From: Thermoflexus hugenholtzii JAD2
GTDB lineage: Bacteria; Chloroflexota; Limnocylindria; Limnocylindrales; Limnocylindraceae
Direction: 5' to 3'
NCBI GenBank assembly: GCA_945862225.1
Contig: CAMAXG010000004.1
Span: 1 to 44,225, forward strand
DNA: 44,225 nucleotides
The position numbers were made by a program, and so were the translations under genes. The number at the start of each line of letters is the position of its first letter. The first letter of the stretch is position 1. The notes under the pieces are model-generated. The model searched no databases. It saw only the letters and a list, made by a program, of their open reading frames with translations, and was not told where the DNA came from. Of the stretch, positions 37,774 through 44,225 are shown in pieces.

Positions 37774-38876
37774 GTGACGAGAAGGTCGTTGAGAAGCCAT
37801 TCAGCCCTGGTCTCGCCGGCGTGGTCGGCGCCGAAACCGCCGTCGGCTACGTCGATGGCGCCGCCGGACGACTTCTCTATCGTGGCTACCCAATTGAAGA
37901 GGTAGTCACCAAAGGAAACTATGCGAACGTCCTCGACCTCCTACTGACGGGCGAGTGGCACCCGAACGCCGATCTTGTTCCGGAGAAGGTGCCACCCGCC
38001 GTTCTCGCGGCACTTCGACTCCTCCCTGCCCACGCCCATCCAATGGATGCGCTGCGCACCGCCATTTCAGTCTGGGGCGCGGGTGAGCGACTCGGCTGGC
38101 CACCAACCGCCGACGAGGCGAAGCGCATTGCCGCCTTTGCGCCGTCGGCGCTCGCTGCATTCGCGCGACTGCGACAGGGACTTGAGCCCGTAGATCCGCA
38201 GCCTGGCCTTGGTATCGCGGCCGCATTCCTGCAGCAGCTCCACGATAAGGAGCCCGATCCGGCAACCGCCCGCGCGCTTGATGCCTACTTGATGGTGGGT
38301 GCGGAGCATGGTCTGAATGCCAGCACCTTTACCGCGCGCGTGATCATTGCAACGCGATCAGACATTGCTTCGGCAATCTGCGGCGCCGTCGGCGCGATGA
38401 AGGGGCCACTCCACGGCGGAGCACCTGCTGAGGTCATTGGCCAGCTCGGTGAGATCGGCTCCATTGATCGCGCCGAAGACTGGGCGCGCGGCAAGCTCTC
38501 ACGCAAGGAGCTGATCATGGGCTTCGGTCACCGCGTCTACCGCGCGTACGACCCGCGTGCCGCTGCGCTGCGCAAGGTTGCTGAAGCGATGCCAACGCGA
38601 CCCGCGTGGCTTGAGCTCGCAATCGGCGCCGAGGAGCAGATTCTCAAGGTGTTCGAGGAGATGAAGCCGGGCCGTGCGATGAAGACGAACGTGGAGTTCT
38701 ACGCCGCCGCCGTACTGCAGGGTGTTGGCCTGGTCCCCGATCTCTTCCCAGCAACATTCGCACTGGCGCGCATTGCCGGTTGGTCTGCGCATGCGATCGA
38801 GCAGGCTGGCGTCGACAAGCTGATTCGCCCCGACGCCAAGTACATCGGCCACGCGGAGCGACACCTCCCCGCCTAA
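37770..38876 (+). CDS. gltA: Citrate synthase-family protein
   Basis: Condenses oxaloacetate with acetyl-CoA (or propionyl-CoA in methylcitrate synthases). 368 residues, the short type II class. Active-site histidine regions are seen in GAEHGLNASTFTAR and GPLHGGAP, and the GFGHRVYRAYDPR loop is intact. The usual catalytic aspartate motif NVDFY reads NVEFY here (Glu309, codon GAG at 38694), which would be expected to alter catalysis. The gene is ATGA-coupled to the GlsB-like gene. Citrate and 2-methylcitrate synthase cannot be told apart from sequence alone. Confidence 0.92.
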   Translation: MSDEKVVEKPFSPGLAGVVGAETAVGYVDGAAGRLLYRGYPIEEVVTKGNYANVLDLLLTGEWHPNADLVPEKVPPAVLAALRLLPAHAHPMDALRTAISVWGAGERLGWPPTADEAKRIAAFAPSALAAFARLRQGLEPVDPQPGLGIAAAFLQQLHDKEPDPATARALDAYLMVGAEHGLNASTFTARVIIATRSDIASAICGAVGAMKGPLHGGAPAEVIGQLGEIGSIDRAEDWARGKLSRKELIMGFGHRVYRAYDPRAAALRKVAEAMPTRPAWLELAIGAEEQILKVFEEMKPGRAMKTNVEFYAAAVLQGVGLVPDLFPATFALARIAGWSAHAIEQAGVDKLIRPDAKYIGHAERHLPA

Positions 38877-38912
38877 CGCGCCAATCGGCACGCCGGCGGG
38901 TGTGTCAGTCAA

Positions 38913-39749
38913 TTAGTCTCGGCGCGACAGCCCCACGCTCAAGCCGGCTGCGCCAACGAGTGATGGAATCCCGAGCAGTGCGATGGCGATGAGCAGCGCG
39001 CTTAGGTCACTTGTCGTACCTACGCCGCCAACGTTTGCACGCTCTTCACCGTTGAGCGGCATAACGTCATACATCGCCTCAGCAAGCTCAAGTGTGCCAA
39101 CGCTGTTCTGGGCAACGAGGCCCGCCTCAGTCTGGCTAAAGGTCAGCGCGCCACCGAGGAGGATTGCGCTGAACGTTGTCTCTGCCGCGTTCAACTCCTC
39201 GCAGAACATCTTCGTGGAGAGGAGATCGCTCACGGTGAACGTGCCGTCGCTATTGGTGGTCACAGTGCCGCCAAGCTGATTGCATCCAACCGTTGCGCTA
39301 AAGCTGCCGTCATCACCGAAATACATCTGGCCAGCGATCACTTCGTAGCGAACGCCACTGAGTGATACCGCGAGGATGGCGAACTGTCGACCGAACGCTG
39401 GGACGATCTCACCGCCGGTTCGCGGGCAGTTCGTGCTTCCGTCGGATGTGATCCAGCAGGCGTCACCGCCAACAGGAGGATCCACTGGGAGCCCTGACTG
39501 GCACATGACTGGCACTGCGCCGGTGGGATCAGGTGCACATGGGTCTTCTGCGTCGACCGTCTGGATGTAGACGCACTCGGCGGGAGCACCTTTGGGGATG
39601 ACCGGGACGCCGTTAACGATCTCAACGGGTGGGCACTCCACGCCTGAAGAGGCCGGCACAGGGGTGACCTCGTCGGAAGCAGCCACAGGGCGCACGCTCG
39701 GCGCAATCAGTAGTCCAAGTATGAGAACGGCGGTGAGTACTCGGGTCAT
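38913..39749 (-). CDS. META-domain exported protein with C-terminal membrane helix
   Basis: A 278-residue envelope protein: signal peptide (VLTAVLILGLLIAPSVRPVAA), then a Pro/Asp-rich region with six cysteines, then a META domain (FSATVGCNQLGGTVTTNSDG ... LLSTKMFCEELNAAE) as in HslJ-like proteins, then a hydrophobic helix (LSALLIAIALLGIPSLVGAAGL) and the basic tail SRRD. Eight cysteines in total, likely disulfide-bonded. It should be anchored by the C-terminal helix with the META domain outside. ATG 39749 follows TAGGAGG. The function of META domains is poorly known. Confidence 0.8.
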   Translation of the reverse strand: MTRVLTAVLILGLLIAPSVRPVAASDEVTPVPASSGVECPPVEIVNGVPVIPKGAPAECVYIQTVDAEDPCAPDPTGAVPVMCQSGLPVDPPVGGDACWITSDGSTNCPRTGGEIVPAFGRQFAILAVSLSGVRYEVIAGQMYFGDDGSFSATVGCNQLGGTVTTNSDGTFTVSDLLSTKMFCEELNAAETTFSAILLGGALTFSQTEAGLVAQNSVGTLELAEAMYDVMPLNGEERANVGGVGTTSDLSALLIAIALLGIPSLVGAAGLSVGLSRRD

Positions 39750-39763
39750 AGCTGCCTCCTACG

Positions 39764-39798
39764 GTTACGGGCCCGAAGGGGCCCCTCGCTACCGTAAC
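39764..39798 (-). terminator. Nested inverted repeats between dinB-like and META genes
   Basis: An outer pair GTTACGG/CCGTAAC encloses a hairpin GGGCCC-GAAG-GGGCCC (39769-39784). It lies 27 nt after the DinB-like stop and just before the META-gene ribosome site. Candidate terminator for the metallohydrolase operon or leader structure for the META gene; no T-run is visible. Confidence 0.5.
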
Positions 39799-39825
39799 GC
39801 TTGTGAGGCGAGATCAGTTCCCCGC

Positions 39826-40296
39826 CTAGAGCTCCCCGCGCAGCGCCTTGGCGAGCTGCTCGCCATGGTCGAGGGGGTGCTTGGAGTAGATCCGTAGCCA
39901 GTCATCGAGCGTGAAGCGCCCGCGCTCGCTGTGCTCCGCATGGCGGGCCAGGTCCGCCTCGGTGAGGTGCTGGAGCACGTTGAAGGTGCCCGCCCGCACC
40001 GCCGAGAAGACGGCGAGGGACGTCTCAATGGGATCGGTCTCATAGCCGAGCGCTGGGCTCGCCGCCCATGCTCCTTCGTCGTATCCCTGAATAAGGGAGC
40101 CAGCCGGCTCGGCAACCAGGCGTCGTAGCCGCGCGTACGACTGCGCCTCGCTGTCGGCCAGGTGATGGATCACCTGCCGCGGCGACCAGCCCTCTGGATG
40201 CTTGGCGTCGAGCTTCAGGTGATCAAGCCCAGCGACCTGCTCTTCGAACGCCTTCGTTGCCGCCTGATAGGCCGCGACGCGTTCGGCGAAACTCAC
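39826..40296 (-). CDS. DinB/YfiT-like four-helix protein
   Basis: A soluble 156-residue helical protein. The three-histidine metal-site pattern of DinB-like proteins is present: HHLADSE about one third in, and a late IYSKHPLDHGEQL. Such proteins include metal-dependent thiol transferases (bacillithiol or mycothiol users) as well as many of unknown role. GTG 40296 overlaps the stop of the upstream gene as GTGA; the track start (40371) is too early. Last gene of the metallohydrolase operon. Confidence 0.82.
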   Translation of the reverse strand: MSFAERVAAYQAATKAFEEQVAGLDHLKLDAKHPEGWSPRQVIHHLADSEAQSYARLRRLVAEPAGSLIQGYDEGAWAASPALGYETDPIETSLAVFSAVRAGTFNVLQHLTEADLARHAEHSERGRFTLDDWLRIYSKHPLDHGEQLAKALRGEL

Positions 40297-41042
40297 TTGC
40301 CGGTGACCCAATTGATCATGTTCGACATCAGCGGCGCAAAGCCGTTCCACTGCACGAATGGCTCTGGGCACCAGTGTGGGCCAATGTCCGACGTCCAGAC
40401 GAGTGATCGACCCTTGCCAACCTGTGCGGTGGCAATGAGCGGATCGCCACCGACTGAGGCAACGAGTGTTGCGCCAGGCTTCAGCACCACCTTGTTGTAG
40501 CCGAGCAGTGCTGGCATGCCAGCAGGAACACCGGCGAGCACTGGGTGGCTCGCATCAACGATGACTGGCTGCGCACCCTCTGGTGCCTCAACGCGATCGT
40601 CGTGGGTGAGGCAGGTCACTGGAAGCACGCGCTCGACGGCACTGCCAGCGAAGCGCGCCTTCGCTTCAAAGCCTTGGAAGCTGAGGTAGCCGCCGGCCAT
40701 GATCAACGCGCCGCCGTTCTCCACCCACTCGGCGAGAAGCTTCAAGCGATTCGGCGTTGACTTCCCCTGCAGCCACGTTTCAATTGGGAGCAAGAATGAG
40801 TTGGTGCCAATGTCGCTGAGAACGATCACGTCGTACTTGCTCAGCTCTGCAGCGGTATGCGGGAACTTTGCTGGCACGTCGTGCGCGTACATCTGCTCGA
40901 CCTCGTGACCCTTGGAGCGAAGGGCGCCGTTGTACCAATCGGCACCGGAGTGGAAGGTGACACTGGTGAAGGAGTCGAACCCCTTGTAGTGCGTCGCCTC
41001 AGATACCCATGACTCCCCAACGAGCAGAACGCGCTTTCCCAT
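40293..41042 (-). CDS. Putative glutamine amidotransferase-like protein (DUF1355/ThuA-like)
   Basis: A 249-residue flavodoxin-like protein. Starts KRVLLVGESWVSEATHYKGFDSF, then GHEVEQMYAHDVPAKFP, DVIVLSDIGTNSFLLP, WVENGGALIMAGGYLSFQGFEAKARF and GKGRSLVWTSDIGPHWCP, as in class I glutamine-amidotransferase-like proteins annotated DUF1355. I see no obvious nucleophile cysteine in a GCxG elbow, so it may not be an amidotransferase. ATG 41042 follows AAGGGGGAG. It lies between three metallohydrolase genes and a DinB-like gene. Confidence 0.78.
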   Translation of the reverse strand: MGKRVLLVGESWVSEATHYKGFDSFTSVTFHSGADWYNGALRSKGHEVEQMYAHDVPAKFPHTAAELSKYDVIVLSDIGTNSFLLPIETWLQGKSTPNRLKLLAEWVENGGALIMAGGYLSFQGFEAKARFAGSAVERVLPVTCLTHDDRVEAPEGAQPVIVDASHPVLAGVPAGMPALLGYNKVVLKPGATLVASVGGDPLIATAQVGKGRSLVWTSDIGPHWCPEPFVQWNGFAPLMSNMINWVTGK

Positions 41043-41060
41043 GAGCTCCCCCTTCTGGCG

Positions 41061-42104
41061 CTAACGCGCCTCTTCAAATAGCCGACGTGGATTATCCGTC
41101 ATCATCGCGGCTCCCTGCTGGAGCGGCACCCCGTGGCGTGCCAGCCTCGGCAAGAAGAACTCCACGATATGTCCGTATCCTGGCCCGCCGTTGGCGCGCA
41201 GCAGGATCTTCATGAAGATGTCCTGCGACATCAGGACGCGGTCGCCGAAGCCGGCCTGTACGAGGCGCGCGATGTTGCGTGCGTCATCTTCGTCGCTGGT
41301 GCAGGGCGCCTGCTGGTCGGCGTAGAAGACTTGCATGCCGATCATGTCGTACTGCAGGTAAATGCCGCGCTTTAGGAGGCGTGTCTGGTATTCGTAATCG
41401 TCACCGCTCGGGTTGGAGTGACAGAGCACCACGCTCTGCATCGGCACACCTTGCGCGGCAACAAAGTCGAGGACCTCGTCACCAAGGCGATACCAGCCAG
41501 GCATGTGGATCTGAATCGGCACACCCGTCTCGCGCTGCGCGAGGCAGGCGCCGGCGAGCGAGTTGCGCTCGCGGCTGGTGAACGGCTGGCCAACGAAGAT
41601 CTCGCCGATGAAGCCAGCACGGATGTTCGTCCCTTGAGCGCCGACGGTGAGGTCGCGCACGATGCGATCTGCGATCTCGCGCACGCTGCCATCGAGGTGC
41701 TCTGGCCCGTGCACCGGGTCAAGGAAGATGCCGCTCCCCATCACCACGTTCAGCCCCGATTCGCGGCTGATGCGTGCGAGCCCCTCGGGGTCACGCCCAT
41801 TCCCCTTGTCGGCGCAGGCCTCCAGAATCGTGCGGCCACCCTGGGCGGCGAAGCGCTTCACCTCAACGATGGCGGACTCAATATCATCGAGCGCGCAGTT
41901 GTCCTTATTGAGGAATGGGTCGTGTCGCAGCTCCCAGATGTTGCTGATAGAGACCTTCTCGTCAACGAGCTCCTTGGATCGAGCCGAGTCGTCATAGGGC
42001 GGATGCCACCACGGCGTGACAATGTTGAAGAGGTGCTCGTGCGTGAGGGTGAGCCCCATCTCGGTGCTCTCGATCTCACCAGTGACCGTTTGAATCTTGA
42101 CCAC
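41061..42104 (-). CDS. Phosphotriesterase-family metallohydrolase (tandem copy C)
   Basis: Amidohydrolase-fold enzyme of the phosphotriesterase-related (Php) group. The binuclear-metal ligands are visible: HxH in LTHEHLFN, a bridging glutamate in GFIGEIFVG (lysine in true phosphotriesterases), histidines in IQIHMPGW and VVLCHSNPS, and the catalytic aspartate in LMSQDI. The C-terminal RANGGPGYGHIVEFFLPRL matches E. coli Php. 347 residues from GTG 42104, which follows GAGG by 11 nt. The most divergent of the three copies. Likely substrates are lactones or esters; none is evident. Confidence 0.88.
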   Translation of the reverse strand: MVKIQTVTGEIESTEMGLTLTHEHLFNIVTPWWHPPYDDSARSKELVDEKVSISNIWELRHDPFLNKDNCALDDIESAIVEVKRFAAQGGRTILEACADKGNGRDPEGLARISRESGLNVVMGSGIFLDPVHGPEHLDGSVREIADRIVRDLTVGAQGTNIRAGFIGEIFVGQPFTSRERNSLAGACLAQRETGVPIQIHMPGWYRLGDEVLDFVAAQGVPMQSVVLCHSNPSGDDYEYQTRLLKRGIYLQYDMIGMQVFYADQQAPCTSDEDDARNIARLVQAGFGDRVLMSQDIFMKILLRANGGPGYGHIVEFFLPRLARHGVPLQQGAAMMTDNPRRLFEEAR

Positions 42105-42108
42105 GTGG

Positions 42109-43149
42109 TTAGCTTGCCTCTTCAAAGAGCCGACGTGGGCTCGCGGTCATCATGCTGATTCCCTGCTCGAGCGGCACGCCGTGCCGGGCGAGTCGCGGCA
42201 GGAAGAACTCGACCAAATGGCCGTAGCCTGGGCCGCCGTACGAGCGCAGCAACGTCTTCAAGCCGATGTCTTGCGACATCAGCACCTTCTCGCCGAATCC
42301 ATCGCGCACCAGGCGTGCAATGTTGCGCGCATCGTCTTCGTCGCTCGTGCATGAGGCCTGCTGATCCGCGTAGAAGACCTGCATGCCAATCATGTCGTAC
42401 TGCAGATAGGCGCCGCGCTTGAGCAGGCGTGTCTGATATTCGTAGTCGTCGCCGCTTGGGTTCGAGTGGCAGAGCACGATGCTCTCCATCGGCACACCGT
42501 GTGCCGCGCAGAGGTCGAGCACCTCGTCGCCGAGGCGGAACCAGGCGGGCATGTGGATCTGCATCGGTAGGTGCGTCTCGCGCTGGGCAATGCACGAACC
42601 GGCAAGTGACTTGCGCTCTCGTGCCGTGAACTCACTGCCCACACCAATCTCACCAATGATTCCCGACTTGACCTTGGTGCCGGGTGCACCCTCCGTGATG
42701 TCGCGAATGAGATCGTTGGCGATGTCGCGTTCGCTCTTGGCGTCGTTCGCTTCGGACTGTGATCCGTCAAGGTAGTAGCCCGTTCCCATGATGATGTTGA
42801 GCCCGGTTCGTTTACTGATCGTGGTAAGCCCCTCAGGATTACGACCATCGTTATAGCCACTCGTCTCGATGATCGTCTTGCCGCCCTGGTCTGCAAACCG
42901 CTGCACCTCTTTGATGGCAAGTTCAACGTCTTGAACAATGAGGTTGTCCTTATTGATGAATGGATCGTGCTTGAGCTCCCAGATGTTGCTGATGGATACC
43001 TTCTCGTCAACGAGTTCGCGCGATCGTGGTAAATCGTCGAGCGGCGGATGCCACCATGAGGTCACGTCGCCGAGTAGGTGCTCGTGCGTGAGGGTGAGCC
43101 CCATCTCGGCGCTCTCGATCTCGCCGGTGACCGTCTGGACCTTGACCAT
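42109..43149 (-). CDS. Phosphotriesterase-family metallohydrolase (tandem copy B)
   Basis: 346 residues with the same metal set: LTHEHLLG, bridging Glu in GIIGEIGVG, MQIHMPAWF, VLCHSNPSGDD and LMSQDI. Very close to copy A, for example both have TERKSLAG-type and DEDDARNIARLVRDGFG stretches. It differs from copy A at the C-terminal end (GLKTLLRS versus FLKSLLRS). ATG 43149 begins 5 nt after the stop of copy A, with no strong ribosome site of its own, so translation may be coupled. Confidence 0.88.
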   Translation of the reverse strand: MVKVQTVTGEIESAEMGLTLTHEHLLGDVTSWWHPPLDDLPRSRELVDEKVSISNIWELKHDPFINKDNLIVQDVELAIKEVQRFADQGGKTIIETSGYNDGRNPEGLTTISKRTGLNIIMGTGYYLDGSQSEANDAKSERDIANDLIRDITEGAPGTKVKSGIIGEIGVGSEFTARERKSLAGSCIAQRETHLPMQIHMPAWFRLGDEVLDLCAAHGVPMESIVLCHSNPSGDDYEYQTRLLKRGAYLQYDMIGMQVFYADQQASCTSDEDDARNIARLVRDGFGEKVLMSQDIGLKTLLRSYGGPGYGHLVEFFLPRLARHGVPLEQGISMMTASPRRLFEEAS

Positions 43150-43154
43150 AGTGA

Positions 43155-44195
43155 CTAGCTTGCCGATTCGAAGAGTTGGCGCGGGTTCGCCGTCATCATC
43201 GCGATCCCCTGCTCGAGCGGCACGCCGTGCCGAGCGAGTCGTGGCAGGAAGAACTCCACCATGTGCCCGTAGCCTGGGCCGCCGTAGGAGCGCAGGAGGC
43301 TCTTGAGGAAGATGTCTTGCGACATCAGCACCTTCTGACCAAAGCCGTCACGCACCAGGCGGGCGATGTTGCGCGCGTCGTCTTCATCGCTCGTGCACGA
43401 CGCCTGCTGGTCGGCGTAGAAGACCTGCATGCCGATCATGTCGTACTGCAGATAGGCACCGCGTCGTAGAAGACGTGTTTGATATTCGTGATCATCGCCG
43501 CTCGGATTGGAGTGGCAGAGCACGATGCTCTCCATCGGTACGCCGCGCGATGCGCAGAAGTCGAGGACCTCGTCGCCGTAGCGGAACCAGGCCGGCATGT
43601 GCACCTGCATCGGCAGATGCGTTTCGCGCTGCGCGATGCATGCGCCAGCGAGTGACTTGCGCTCACGCGCGGTGAACTCACTCCCCACGCCAATCTCACC
43701 AATGATTCCCGACTTCACCTTGGTGCCGCGCGCACCTTCGGTGATATCGCGGATCAGTTCGTTGGCAATGTCATGCTCACTCTTGGCGTCATTCTCTTCA
43801 GGCTGTGATCCGTCGAGGTAGTAGCCCGTTCCCATGATGATGTTGAGCCCGGTTCGTTTGCTGATCGTGGCAAGCCCTTCGGGGCTGCGGCCGTTGCCGT
43901 CGGCGCTCGTCTCGATGATCGTCTTGCCACCCTGATCAACAAAGCGCTGCACCTCTTTGATGGCAAGCTCAATGTCTTGCATGGAGCAGTTGTCTTTGTT
44001 AATGAACGGATCGTGCTTGAGTTCCCAGATGTTGCTGATGGAGACCTTCTCATCGACGAGTTCGCGCGATCGCGGCGAATCATCGAGTGGCGGATGCCAC
44101 CAGGAGAGGACATCGTTCAAGAGGTGTTCGTGAGTCAACGTCAGACCTAGGTCTGCCGAGCTGATTGGACCAAGAACGCTCTCAACCTGCTTCAT
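43155..44195 (-). CDS. Phosphotriesterase-family metallohydrolase (tandem copy A)
   Basis: 346 residues, first gene of the operon. Metal ligands are complete: LTHEHLLN, Glu in GIIGEIGVG, MQVHMPAWFR, VLCHSNPSGDD and LMSQDIFL. It is nearly identical to copy B over much of its length but has a different first ~12 residues (KQVESVLGPISSADL against VKVQTVTGEIESAEM). ATG 44195 has TAGTCT 6 nt upstream and no ribosome site, so a leaderless mRNA is likely. Cytosolic, with no signal peptide. Confidence 0.88.
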   Translation of the reverse strand: MKQVESVLGPISSADLGLTLTHEHLLNDVLSWWHPPLDDSPRSRELVDEKVSISNIWELKHDPFINKDNCSMQDIELAIKEVQRFVDQGGKTIIETSADGNGRSPEGLATISKRTGLNIIMGTGYYLDGSQPEENDAKSEHDIANELIRDITEGARGTKVKSGIIGEIGVGSEFTARERKSLAGACIAQRETHLPMQVHMPAWFRYGDEVLDFCASRGVPMESIVLCHSNPSGDDHEYQTRLLRRGAYLQYDMIGMQVFYADQQASCTSDEDDARNIARLVRDGFGQKVLMSQDIFLKSLLRSYGGPGYGHMVEFFLPRLARHGVPLEQGIAMMTANPRQLFESAS

Positions 44196-44201
44196 GTACG
44201 C

Positions 44202-44207
44202 AGACTA
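44202..44207 (-). promoter_or_regulatory. -10 box of a probable leaderless promoter for the metallohydrolase operon
   Basis: TAGTCT (minus strand) lies 6 nt before ATG 44195. It would drive the five-gene operon down to the DinB-like gene. Any -35 would lie at or beyond the window edge. Confidence 0.45.
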
Positions 44208-44225
44208 GCGCGCGTTGCGGTCTCC

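Noticed and set aside
42109-44195. Possibility that metallohydrolase copies A and B are an assembly duplication
   Set aside because: They differ in their first residues and at many scattered codons, so they are not a literal duplicate; read-depth would still be a useful control.

Overview
The window looks like a compact, moderately GC-rich bacterial chromosome segment. It holds 44 protein genes that I can support. There are no tRNA or rRNA genes, no insertion sequences and no CRISPR arrays, and no gene-free stretch exceeds about 220 bases. Start and stop codons overlap by 4 nt (ATGA, GTGA or TTGA) at about fifteen junctions. This suggests a streamlined genome with long operons. The tkt-rpiB-pgi-gnd-zwf-opcA-pgl run, the style of the Pgi and Zwf proteins, lipoprotein-type solute-binding proteins and a SipW/TasA-like pair suggest a free-living, probably monoderm bacterium. 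My best guess is Chloroflexota, possibly a small-genome freshwater lineage such as Limnocylindria; Actinomycetota is the alternative. This is inference from family resemblance only.

Layout, left to right. (1) The start of pyrG (CTP synthase) at the left edge, leftward. (2) A leftward ABC-2 export operon: ATPase, two permeases and an EamA transporter. (3) A rightward central-carbon operon covering the oxidative and part of the non-oxidative pentose phosphate pathway (tkt, rpiB, pgi, gnd, zwf, opcA, pgl), ending with a GT-C glycosyltransferase-like membrane protein. (4) A leftward three-gene surface cassette: a TasA-like protein, a SipW-type signal peptidase with an added beta-rich domain, and a LamG-like protein. 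(5) Two complete leftward phosphate uptake operons, pstSCAB-1 and pstSCAB-2, the second carrying an NMT1-like lipoprotein at its end. A rightward thymidine kinase gene lies between them. Both pstS promoters carry tandem 11-nt Pho-box-like units followed by the same CACTCT element. (6) Two divergent EamA transporters and a YcaQ-type DNA glycosylase. (7) A leftward branched-chain amino acid uptake operon (livK-H-M-G-F), whose LivG has two apparent membrane segments inserted in its nucleotide-binding domain. (8) A mannose-6-phosphate isomerase-like protein, a class I aminotransferase, a GlsB/YeaQ-type membrane protein and citrate synthase. (9) A META-domain cell-envelope protein. (10) A leftward operon of three tandem phosphotriesterase-like metallohydrolases, a glutamine-amidotransferase-like protein and a DinB-like protein.

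The theme is nutrient acquisition (phosphate twice, amino acids, several small-metabolite transporters) next to central carbon metabolism. Regulation visible in sequence includes Pho-box arrays, a strong hairpin after each of the three solute-binding-protein genes, and a recurrent TAnnnT box 6-7 nt before ATG in seven genes, as expected for leaderless mRNAs. The observations most worth a second look are the membrane insertion in LivG, the shared pst promoter architecture, the SipW/TasA-like/LamG cassette, the run-on EamA reading frame that covers the pstS2 promoter, and the tandem metallohydrolase operon. I ran no searches; all family assignments come from motif recognition.
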